A stretch of 64,000 bases of DNA from NCBI GenBank assembly GCA_030770545.1, contig JAUCMP010000026.1, forward strand, positions 1,096,501-1,160,500. Direction: 5' to 3'. The notes beneath the pieces were generated by a model. That model did not search any database, was not told where the DNA came from, and saw only the letters and a list, made by a program, of their open reading frames with translations. The stretch is from Macropodus opercularis. Taxonomy: Eukaryota > Chordata > Actinopteri > Anabantiformes > Osphronemidae. This document shows positions 14,901-26,900 of the stretch, piece by piece; the stretch's first letter is position 1; every line of letters begins with the position of its first letter. A program made the translations under genes and the position numbers.

Positions 14901-17900
14901 GTTTGTTCCACAATAGCATCATCATCAGTTATCGGCTGTTCTGTGGCCTGTGCTTCCTCAAGGTGAGAAGTCTCTGACCTCTCTGACATTGCTGTGGTTG
15001 GTGAGAGCTCCTCTTCTTCCACAACAGTACTAACAGTTGAACCACTGATGGAGACTGGCTCAAGAGAAGATGACACGTCCAAACTCTTTGACTTCATACT
15101 GAGCTTGGTTTCTCTCAAACCAACAGCTGCAGGTTCCTCTAAAGACTTCTGTCTGACAGGTTCTTGTGTGATTTCAGTCACATTCTTGGTGGTAAGGTCT
15201 GGAGAACGTTTCAGACCCTTTGACTTTCTTTTGGGTGGTGAAACCTTACCCAGTTCCACAGCAGTTGTTTCAGTTGGTCCTGTGATTGTATCAGGAGTTG
15301 CACATGGCTGCTGACTGTCAGGACCTTCCATCGACTTTCTCCTTGTTGGTATAACTTTGCTTTTCTCAACAACAGCATCAGTTATTTGGCTGTCAGGTTT
15401 TTCTGTGGCCTGTGCTTCCTCAAGGTGAGAAGCCTCTAAACTCTCTGACATTGCTGTGGTTGGTGAGAGCTCCTCTTCTTCCACAACAGTACTAACAGCT
15501 CCTCTGTTGACGGCCTGTACGATTGAAGTAGCTTCTTTCCCAATTTTGTTTGAATCCACATGAGCAGTTGAACCACTGATAGAGACTGGCTCAAGAGAAG
15601 ATGACACGTCCAAACTCTTTGACTTCATACTGAGCTTGGTATCTCTCAAACCAACAGCTGCAGGTTCCTCTAAAGACTTCTGTCTGACAGGTTCTTGTGT
15701 GATTTCAGTCACATTCTTGGTGGTAAGTTCTGGAGAACGTTTCAGACCCTTTGACTTTCTTTTGGGTGGTGAAACCTTACCCAGTTCCACAACAATCCTT
15801 TCAGTTGGTCCTGTGGTTGTATCAGGAGTTGCACATGGCTGCTGACTGTCAGGACCTTCCATCGACTTCCTTGTGGCTGGTTCAGCTTTAGTTTGTTCCA
15901 CAATAGCATCATCATCAGTTATCGACTGTTCTGTGGCCTGTGCTTCCTCAAGGTGAGAAGCCTCTGACCTCTCTGACATTGCTGTGGTTGGTGAGAGCTC
16001 CTCTTCTTCCACAACAGTCCTAACAGTTGAACCACTGATGGAGACTGGCTCAAGAGAAGATGACACGTCCAAACTCTTTGACTTCATACTGAGCTTGGTT
16101 TCTCTCAAACCAACAGCTGCAGGTTCCTCTAAAGACTTCTGTCTGACAGGTTCTTGTGTGATTTCAGTCACATTCTTGGTGGTAAGGTCTGGAGAACGTT
16201 TCAGACCCTTTGACTTTCTTTTAGTTGGTGAAAGCCTACGTGTCTCTACAACAGTACTTCTGATTAAATCAGACTTAATTCTCTCAAGCTCATCATAGCA
16301 TTCAGTATTTAAACCACGGGTGGAAATGGGCTCTGAAGTTTTGGGAATCTGTGAGCTTTCTGACTTTTGTCCTAGTGCAGATTTAGATTGTTCAGCATCT
16401 GTTTCTGTTAAACACTCAGACGGGAGAAGTGGACTTAGACTCTCAGACTCATTTGTCAGTGCAGGTTTGGCATCAGTAATCATTAAGGACACTTCTGGAC
16501 TCTTTGCCTCTTGAGTGTTCCCTCTTTCCGGCTCTACCTGCATCTGCTCTGTATGACCACAGACCAGCTTGGACTTTTTTCTGGATGGAACAGAAGTAGT
16601 TTTGTCATTGACAACATGTGCAGACTCTCCAGGGCTTTGAGAGATTTTTAAGGTTTCAGTCCTGGTTTGCTCCACACCACTGCTCGTCATGTCCTCTCTG
16701 GTTGCTTTGAGTGTAACCACTAATGCTTCTGACTCCATTTGCAAGGCGTTACCTGAAACCAAGGATTTAACCTCTGTAGACTTTTCTGTTAAGAGAACAT
16801 TTTGTTGTAGAGTTACTTGACATTTTTTCTCAGGTGAATGTTTTTTCCGCAGTGGTGCCACCACAGACGTGTTTGTCTCATCTGGATTTTCAGGAAGCAG
16901 CTCTGAAGACTGCATGTCAGGCTGGTTTTGTTCACTCCTTTTATAAAGTTCCTTAAAACAAACAAAAAAAAACACATTTGAAACTGTTCTTAACTGTAAA
17001 AAAGCATTATTGTTAACAGTAATACATAAAGTAATTAAAATACCTTTAAGCTGTGGTTTAGAGCAGCTTTTTTAACTTCAGCATCTCTGAGTGTCACTAA
17101 AACGTCTTTCTCCAGCTTCTCAAACAAGTCTGGTGTCAGACAATCTTTTAGAAATTTCTGATGAGCAAGTGCCTCCTGCAGACTGACCTGCAGTTTTTCT
17201 CCATCCTCTAATGTTGCCTGAAACCAGGAGAAAAATGTGTTTGATTGTTTACAGGGATGAACAAATAAATTCCCCTGCTGAACTTAAATAAGACTCTTGT
17301 AATTGCACAATAATGCTGAAAAACATATAATACACTCTTTAGAACATTTTACAACATTAAACGCTGGACTTGCAATAATGTGAAAAGACAGCAAAGCAGC
17401 ATCATTAAAATTAACCTGTACAGAAGAAATTGACTCTGATGGTCGTCTCTGGTTCCACTGTTGCAGGGTGTGAAGACGATCTGCCAAATAGCGAGCGGTG
17501 TTTGTAGAGCAGGTAATGTGATGCTCATTCAGCCTGGACTGTAGGCTGTAAAATAATTCAATTACAAGAAATTACTGGAAACTAAAGATGTCACACTGCA
17601 GTAGAGTAAGTGAAACGCGTAAATATTTGTTCCAGCACAAAAAGTTTTGGCTGATGAGCAACAGAAAATTAAAACCAACGGAACATTTGCGATGCTGCTT
17701 TACCAGGTTGAAAAAGCCCCAGTGGCTAAAGGGGACAGATGCTCCTCCGTGTCACCTGATTTCAGTCAAATTGTTGTTCATACCTGTGATGTTGCTGATT
17801 TAAAGATTCAACTGAAGTGATGATTTGGGCTGGTAGCTCCTGGGCAGCAAATGTGGACGTCACTTCCTGGTGCACATCACAAACTTTCACTCCCAAATCC

Positions 17901-20900
17901 AGTAGCAACATGTTGCACTTCTAATAGAAACAGGACATCACATAAGTAACTTGTGTTCCCTATAAACTTACACATGTGCACAGTTACATGACATCAAATG
18001 ATATGATGTAATTAGATCAAAGTATGCACTAAATAAATTCAGTAGTAATAACCTCAAGACTGAGCCAGTGCTGATGGAGCTGAGGAATGTTGTTCTGTGG
18101 TTCACTGTAACTTAGCGCTTGGTCCAGAGAGCGGAGCTCCCACTGCAGGGCTGCAGCTCTCTCCGTCAGTCCTTGAATCCTTCTGGCCAACTGACTGTCC
18201 AGGTCCTTTAGCCTCATCTCACAGGCTGTCAGGTGCTCCCTCACTTCTTGTTCGGAGGTGGCGCAGAGGTCATGGAGGTGGCTGACCTCCAGGGTTAGCG
18301 CATCCTGACCTCCTTGGGTACACAGGCGTATCAGACTGTCCATGGCTGTGTCCAGCTCCTTCATCTCCCTTTGCTCCCGGTCCACCGTCTGCAGCAAAGC
18401 CTAGAAACAAGAGTGAGAAGGAGAATCAGAAAATTAGAAAGTCCACTATGTAGCCATCGTTCAGAATCAGCTGGTTAGTACGATAAGTATTAGAAGGGTT
18501 AACGTAAACTCAAAAGCACTGCCAACAATGAACTGACAATTTAGAGAGACACTAAGTATTTAGTTTCTTTAAGCTACCCATTCTGTTTGAAACAACTAAA
18601 TAAAATATATATATATATTTTATAAGTCTACTAGTTGTTACTGTCCACATTTACAGAAGGTTAAATATTACATATTGGTTGCCGTAAATAAGATCTCTCC
18701 AGAGACGTCCCTGGAGTCTCATTCCTCCAACCTTCAGAGTGTTGATAGTGCTGTGCAGAGTCTGTCTGTCCACAGGAGGAGCGCCAAGGCTTTTAACTTG
18801 TTCTCTCAGCCAGTCCTGAGCCGCTTCATGCTGCTCAATCAGCTGGGTGCACTGCCTCTCTGTTAGGATGCCCTGCTCCAGATTGGCAACTGCATCCTGA
18901 CAATAACGGCAGGTAAGAACGGTTACTTGCTACTTAATTTGCGAAAAATAAAACGTTATTTATGCGAAACGACATAAAGGGATAAACACTCAGTTTCCAC
19001 TCTGCTTAACTCACCGTTTGCTCTTTCAGGAGAGCAGGGATGCATGCTTCCATGGTTTGCCAAAAAGGCTCACACCAGCTGGGGTCCTGTGTGACTTTAT
19101 ACAGCTCTGCAGCCTGGAAGAGCACAGGTCCGCAGTCAATCGTTACACCTCCACTATTACTAAATTTTACGATGAAACTACATCAATCATCATAAAAACA
19201 TCTGCGAGGTCTTGACCTGTGTTCGGAGATCGGAGAGAATCCGGGCTAGGGCCGTGGTCTGGTCCAGCAGGGTCTGAGCCTGTTCCACTGCCTGTCTTCG
19301 TTCTCCCAGGCCAGGCCAGAAGAAGACACGTGGCAGGCCGGACGTCCGCTGCTGTAGCTCAGACAGACGGGCTTCAGCCTGCCTTCGCTTGTACTGATAA
19401 GACTCCTGGCTCTCCACAACGCTCTTGAGCTGTCTAAAAGTTCAGAGTAGGGGAAAGAGTAACTCTTCTACCTGTTACACTATATTCAGGTTTAACAAAG
19501 CAAGACTAAACCTGGGTCCTGAGCTGAAAAGGACAATAACCAGTTATGTGAAGCAGAGGAATAATTAGAGAGAAATAATTCCCCAAAACACAGACCACTT
19601 CTTTTACCTGTGTGACTCATCTGCAGCCTGTAGAAGTGCATTCCAATGCTGGTCAGTGTCTTTTACTGTCTGCTGAACACTTAGTTTCTTGTCCTTCTCC
19701 AGATCCTTCTGGTCACAGAGACTCTTTGCTCGTCTCTTCAGTTCTGTCACTTGGCCGTCGCCATTTGCCTTCAAGCTCAGGATGAGCTGAAAACAACAAC
19801 AGAAATAAAAGAAAATCTCCACATTTACCTGACAGTGTTTCTCATTCCAAAGCACAAATAACTGCACTTTAAAAAAACAACGATACCGGTTACAACAGTA
19901 CAGTTGCATATTTTCATACAGCGAACCTGTGTTGAGTCCAGTCTGTCCTTTAGCTGAGCCTGGCTGCCAACAGTGCCTTTCCCTTTACAATCTGCCTGTT
20001 CCTGTAACTCTTTCACCCAGGCTGAAGTGCTCCCTGTCTGGGTCCAGAAAGCCTTCAGCTCCCTGGAGAGAGAGTACTGGACCTCAGCCTTCTTCAAAGT
20101 GCTCTCCGCCGTCTGTAGGACTTTATTCCACTGCTCCTCAGCGTCTTTTATTGTCTGTTGAGCCGCTTGTTTTGTGTTCTCCTCCAAGTCCTCTTGGTCA
20201 GACAGACTCTGGCTTTTCCTCCTCAGCTCTGTCAGCTTGGCGTCTCCCTCAGGTTTGCAGCTCAGAATAGTCTGAGGATGAAGAAGAAACCAAGTTGTAT
20301 CAAAAACAAATAATGGAACTGGTAGGAATTTATAGCTACTTTATTTAGTTTTCCACCATGATAAAAAAGTAATATCAGCATTTACCTTACAGATTGTATG
20401 CTAGGATATGATTGACCATTAAGCGTCTGAACTGACCTGTGCAGTATAAATAGTTTTTTCTGGATCAGCCACACTGCCCAGAGACACGAGGCTCTGCTGC
20501 TTCTCCTCTAGCCAGGCTCTGGTGTCTTGTTTTAGGGCCTGGTAGTCTCTCAGCTGGCCCTCTATATCACAACGCCTCTCTGCGCTATCCAGAGCCCGTT
20601 GGGCATCGTGCAGGACTCTCGTCCACTGCTCCTCAGCACCTACTAGTTTTTGTTGAACCTCATGTTTTTTGTGTTCTTCAGTGTCCTGACCACACAAAAT
20701 CTGAGCTTTTCTCTTCAGCTCCTGCAGCCTGGATTCTCCTTCAGTCTTAGACCTCATAATGGCCTGAGGACAAGACAAAAGTCAAGACATATCAACAGAG
20801 GTTTAAACACAATCATGCATGGGACATAATGAAAAACCTGTAGTTAAACTAGTTGTGTTTTCGTACCATTACAATGACATTTGTACACAACATGATCTAC

Positions 20901-23900
20901 ACCTGCCCTCACATTAGCTTACCTGTGCAGTCTGCAGTCTGTCATCAGCCTTGGTCTGGCTGCTCAGTGAGTCCACTCGTTGCTGCAGGACTAGCAGCCA
21001 ATGGTCAGTGTCCTGCTGATGAGCATCAAATTCTCTCAGCTGAAACAGAAAAGATGCCCAAGTTACAATGTTCTTCAAAGGTTCTGTGAGTTCTTGCCTT
21101 CAGCAAGGAGAACAAATACAGCAAAAAAAAAAAACAAACTCATCCTTTGGCACACTGACTGACTGAATAAATGTGCAGCACGTTCTCACCTCCAACCTTC
21201 TCCTCTCTTCTTCCTGGGTGATCTGAAGCTCTGCAGCAGTCTCGACCTGCTTCGCAGCCTGTAGGACCTCCCTCCACAGCTCCTCTGTGTCCCTGACCAT
21301 CTGCTGAACATCTGCCTTCCTGCCGTGCTGAGTGTGCTGATGGTTACATAGACTCTGCCCTCGTCTCCTCAGGTTGTTCACTTTACAGTCACCTTCAGGC
21401 CTGGAGCCCAAGATTGTCTGCAAACAAAATGCTATTTATTGCTGGTTATTAAACCTTCATATTTCAGAAATAACGTCAGTTAAGCTGTGACAGTGATATT
21501 AGTGACACTTGCTAGATTTAAATAGAAAAGATTAGACAGTGTCAGCTCTACATTGTGAGTCATCCCATTATTTTGTGAGGTTAACTTTCCAAAATTGTTT
21601 TCTGTTACACAGATAGTCTATATAACACACTGAACAGCATGGTTAAATAAATTCAAACAGACCTGAGCTGTCTGACATCTCTCTACAGGTGGAGTGTGAC
21701 TGCCCACAGACTGCAGCTTCTGCTGTAAGCCTCTGATCCAGGACTGGGCAATTTTACTCTGAGCGTCAAAGTCATCTGAAAGACCTCGTTGCTCTGTCTG
21801 TCCAGCAGTTTGCAGCACGTTGTTCCACTGTTGCTCTATAACCGTTAGCAGGTGACGAACTTCAGCTTTCCTGCTCTCCTCGAGGCCCTCGCCTTGTTCC
21901 TTCAGGCGGAGCAGTTTGGTCTGTCCCTCAGGTTTGGAATTCAAAATGGTCTAAAACACAGAAATCAAGGTGTCCAGATGAGAATGTATCTGCTTTATCA
22001 TTAGTCTGAGCTGTTCCGTCAAACTTTATATTCAAACTCACCTGTGCAATCTGCAACCTTTCCTCAAACTGCGTATGGCTACCGAGGGCGTCTGAGAGCC
22101 TCTGTCTCTGCTCTTTGATCCAGGACTGGACGCTTTCGCTTTGGGTTTTAAAATCATTAAATTCTCTTTCCATTGCAGCTTCAGTCTCTGTCTTGTTTAG
22201 AGCCTCCTCAGCAGCTCTCAAAACCTTCCTCCACTTCTCCTCTGTGCGTTTGACTGCATCCTGAACATCTTGTCTTCTGTTTTCATCCAAGACCTGGTTT
22301 TCACACAGACTTTGGCATTGTTTCTTCAGATTCTGAAGCTTTGACTCTCCCTCAGGAAGGGAGCTCAGCGTGCCCTGTAAAGAACAAGAATGTCTATAAG
22401 TTATAACTATGTCTAAACCACTGAGGACCTGACCTTTCAAGGACTGTAACTAACTAATCCCCATGCGATTTTAAACTGACTTGTGCGATCTGTAGCTTTG
22501 CCTCAACTTGCATGTGGCCAGAGACAGACAGCAGTTTATTCTCCTGGTCTCTAATCCAGGAATGAATGTTGTCATTCTGGCTTCTGAAAGCTTCCATGTC
22601 TTCGTCTAACAGGGCTCGTGTTTCTGCCTTCCTGACAGCCTCTTCAGCGGCCTGCAGCGCCACCCTCCACTGCTCATCTATTTCTGTGAGCAACTGATGG
22701 ACCTTTTGCTTTCTACTGTCCTCCAGTTCCTCCTGCAGACTCTGGCTTTGGCTTCTCAGGTTCATCAGCTTAGAGTCTCCCATAGGTTGGGAGCTTAAGA
22801 TCATCTGATGACAAAACACATGAAACTGCTAAAAACAAAACAAAAGTTCTACATACATACACAACATATTCTAATACTGATGGTGCTGATCTGGCTTTAC
22901 TGACCTGTGCTTTGCTCTTCATGTCCTGAGGGTCTCCAACAGGGGAGGTGAGGGTTTGCAGAAGGTCTGTGATCCAGGTCCTAGTGTTCTCAGCCTGAGT
23001 GTTAAAGCTGTCATACTCCCCCTCAAGAGCATCCTGGGCTTCCATCTGTTTCTGAAGCCTGGCCTGTAGGTTCCGGTAGCGCTGTATTAAGTTATCACTG
23101 TCCTTCAGAAGGCAGTCACCTCTGATGCCTTGTCTGCGAACGGATGCCAACATCTCACTGAGGGAATCGGCTCTACCACTGCCACAGGGAAAGACAGACA
23201 CATAGAAGGTAAACTGCCTATCTTATCAATTATTCAAAGTTTCAAGCTTACAAACCTTCTAACAGCATCGTAATATTATAAGCAATGTTTGTGTGATGGT
23301 GTGACGTGTTAATTTGAGTTAACAATTTTTAATACAAATGAATGTCTGGCTGCAAAGAATGTTGGAAATCACCTCTCATCCAGAAGATCTTTATGAAGAA
23401 TTTTAACTTTGTCTGACACCACAGACTGTTTTTCTTTAGTCTGCAGCCAATCGCGGAAGCTGTCGTGCTGCTTTTGTAGACTGGAAAATATAAAAAATGA
23501 ACATAAGTAAAGAAAATATTAAGTTAAAGTCACAACAATTCTGCATATTTTCAAAACACAAAGACAAAACATTACAACGTGAGATATGAGTGGCTAAACA
23601 TTTACCTGTTCAAGTTAACCAGGAGCGACTCAATTTCTTTCTGCCTGTTGTGGCAGTGGGTTCTGAACACGCCAACCTCCTCCTGCTGCTCCTTCAGCCA
23701 GTCGGTGAGCTCAGAGAGCTGCGGGGAAGGAATCTGCTGGCTTCCCCGCTCAAGCTCACCTTTCAGCTGCTCCAGGCGTCGCTCTGCATCCTTGGATTTT
23801 AGGAAACCCTAAAGGACCCAAAAGAATTCAAGCTAAATATGAATCCATCGTTCTATGTTATCATTGACTAATCTATTATATGCATCCATCTACTTACAAT

Positions 23901-26900
23901 CAGTCTTTGCAGAGATGTTTCCACATCTGTTCTGCTCTCAGGGTTCTCAAAACATTCATTTACAGACAGCTGCAAGTCCTGGAACCATTCCTCGAACGAC
24001 TGCCGCTCATCTAAAGGAAATCACTCACCTTTACTGTACTTTGTCAATTTCAACACCAATCCACAAAAATGAAGCCTGGAATCTGAACACTAACCTTTGA
24101 TGACTTTGAGCAGACCCTTTTCTCTCTCCTCTCTCTTCAGGTGGATCATATCTCTGGTGCGTGAGATGGCGTCCTTCAGCTTGCTGCAGTCAACAGACAA
24201 CGCCTCCAGGACCTGAGGACTGGCCATATTGGACACCAAACCCACCTCCTTGAACACATCCTCAGCCTGTTTCTCTTGGGCCTCCAGATCATCACACAAA
24301 TCCTGGTGAGGATAAGAAATGAAATTCAAATAGGCATCTTTATGAGTAAGTGAGTTACATCTCAAACTGCTGTGTACCTGAATTTGGGATTCCATGTTTG
24401 GCCCTGAGGCGTCAAGCTTAATGACGGAACACTGGACAGTATCCACAGCAGACTGACAGTCCTCTATCTTTTCAGCAAGATGTTTCTTCACAGCTATCAG
24501 CTCCTCAAAGACGTCAGTGCAGTCAGTAAAAAGCTCCTTCACCTGCTCCATCCTCTTCCTCAGCTGGGTTTCAATGACCTTTTTTGTAAAAACAACAGGC
24601 ATTGTAAAACAAACTCACTCTAGTAGACAGAACTTAATACTGACATGACATGACATGACGTGACTAACCTGCAGTTCCAGTGGAGCCTCCTGACTCTGCA
24701 GCATATCTTGGATCTCTGCAGACTTCTTATGGAAGTGTTCAATGTTTTCCTCATTGGCGTGAATATCATCCTATAGAATGACAGATATTTTTAGACATCC
24801 TTTTACATTAAAGGATGATTACAACCGATTCCTGGTGACTTTTACTTCTGAAGAAATCGTACCCTCATGGCGAGCACTTGTTGTTCATTGTGGAAAGGGT
24901 GGCTCTCTGCAAACAGGGCTAGCTTGGCTCTGGCCCAGCTGTCCACCTCAGCTGCGAGCATCAGCTGCTTCTCCCACAGTTCCAGCCCCACTCGGAGGTT
25001 ATCCATGTACGAATCAGTCTTCTCAGTAACCTACAGAAGCAGCAAAGGGTTTAGCTGAGAAGTAGTACATATGACTTTCCAAAGTACAGCTAAGGCCTTT
25101 TTTTGACTTGTGTGGCTTTGAGATTTAAACTTTATTATTTTTGCCAGACAGCGTTGGTCTCAAGGCAGTTAATCTATTCTCAGCAGCAGAAATAAATGTT
25201 CCACATAGAAACAATATTTTCAATACAGCAGAATCAGAAGTTAAAATCTTTCTTTGATCTGTTACTTTTCTTGGAATCCATGAACCTATTCTGACCTGTA
25301 ACACACTACACACTTTTCATATATTCATTTCTAGGGAAGTCCATGACAGACGCTTACATCCAACCAGGTGTCCATCAGTGCGTCAGCCTCTGCTTCAAAG
25401 GAAGTCTCACTGCAGTCTGGGAACTTTTTTAGTTCAGACTGCAGCTGCCTGCAGACGCCCCTCATATCTTCAATTTGTGCCCCCAATCCACCCAGCTCCT
25501 CTTTAATATCACCGACCTGGATTCAAATGAAGAAAAGATTCAAAATACTAAATATCAAAAACTTAAGCTGTGATATTATAACATGCATACAAACACTTAA
25601 CACAAAAAAAACACTTAATATGTAGAATGACATTGTGACCATACAGTCGTCATACTGTAAAAACTCGAAGAGCGAAACCCTTTAAATGTATGCTCTAAAC
25701 ACCTTGCTTATAGTCCTCTGCAGGTTGTCTTTGCCCATGTAAGATGCCTGATCACCGATCGTCTGCTCCGCTCTCTGTATGGTGCCACTCAGGTCACTGC
25801 GGTAGCTCTGAAACTTCTTCAAAAGCTCCGACATTATGTTACACTGCTTCTTCCTGAACCAGAAAAGGGCTTATTAATACGCTGAAGGTACAGTGATGGG
25901 TGGACCAATAGCTAGGTAAATATGCTTAACAGCTGCAGTTAATGAAACTCATGGATGAGCTTTCCAAACCCTCCATTTATTCTGGATACAAGTTCTACTG
26001 TCCAACCTACCTGTCAGAAAAGCCTCGATGAGTCTGCTTCCACTGAGTCTCCACTTCCTCCAGGAGGTGCTCTCCTCCTCCCTCTTTCTCCTGAAGTTCA
26101 CGAAGACTCTGAAGCTCTGTGTGCTGAGCCTGCAGCTGAACCTCCAAATCTGACAGGGCACGAATTCTGGAAAGTAAAAGCACTGAAGTTTTAAATAAAG
26201 CCCTTAACCTATAAAAGAAACAGAATACAAACACCAAAGACCAAGGCATAAGGAAGCATACACACCCATGTTGCACAGCAGGCAATGTCGGCTCCTTCAG
26301 GCCTTGCATTTCAATGGTATGTTGCAACTTTCTAAGGTCTCCTAGCAGCGTCCTCTTCCTCAACCCCAGGGATCTGTTCTGAGTATCCTTCTTGATTCCC
26401 TCCTGCTTCGTGGCCAATGCACTGTCAGCCTCCTCCAGCCTACTCAGCAAGGCAGTCACCATGTCCAGGCAAGAGGCTGGGACACAGTCCCTGGTGACCG
26501 TCAGACGGGCCCCCTGCAGGAGCAAATCCAACTGTGGCGCTTTTTCTTTTAGACTCTCGATGCTCTGCTTGATCAGAGCAAGCTTAGAACGACAATCCTG
26601 CAGTTTGACAGCGTCGCTACAGGGGGCGTCTTGGACTCCAGATACGTCTTCATCCACAGCTCTCAGTGACATAAGGAAGCGGTCCAGGGCACGGGCAGCT
26701 GCTTCACTCTTCCGAACCTGCTGCCGGAGCTGATCCAGACTGGTCTTGTGAGTCTCAACCTCACGGGACAAAGGGAAGCGATCTCTGGGGTCAAGATCAC
26801 TGGATTCAGAGTCCAGACGTGACAACTGGTCAAGTTCGCTCTGAATGTTGTCGTCCAGTTCCTACAGGAAAAGGACACAAATTTGAGGTGAGACAGCAGT

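Noticed and set aside
10440..16298. About a dozen plus-strand open frames of 69-106 codons, highly similar to each other, across the array
   Set aside because: They are antisense shadows of the coding repeat: they recur with exactly the same period and have no start or splice context of their own.
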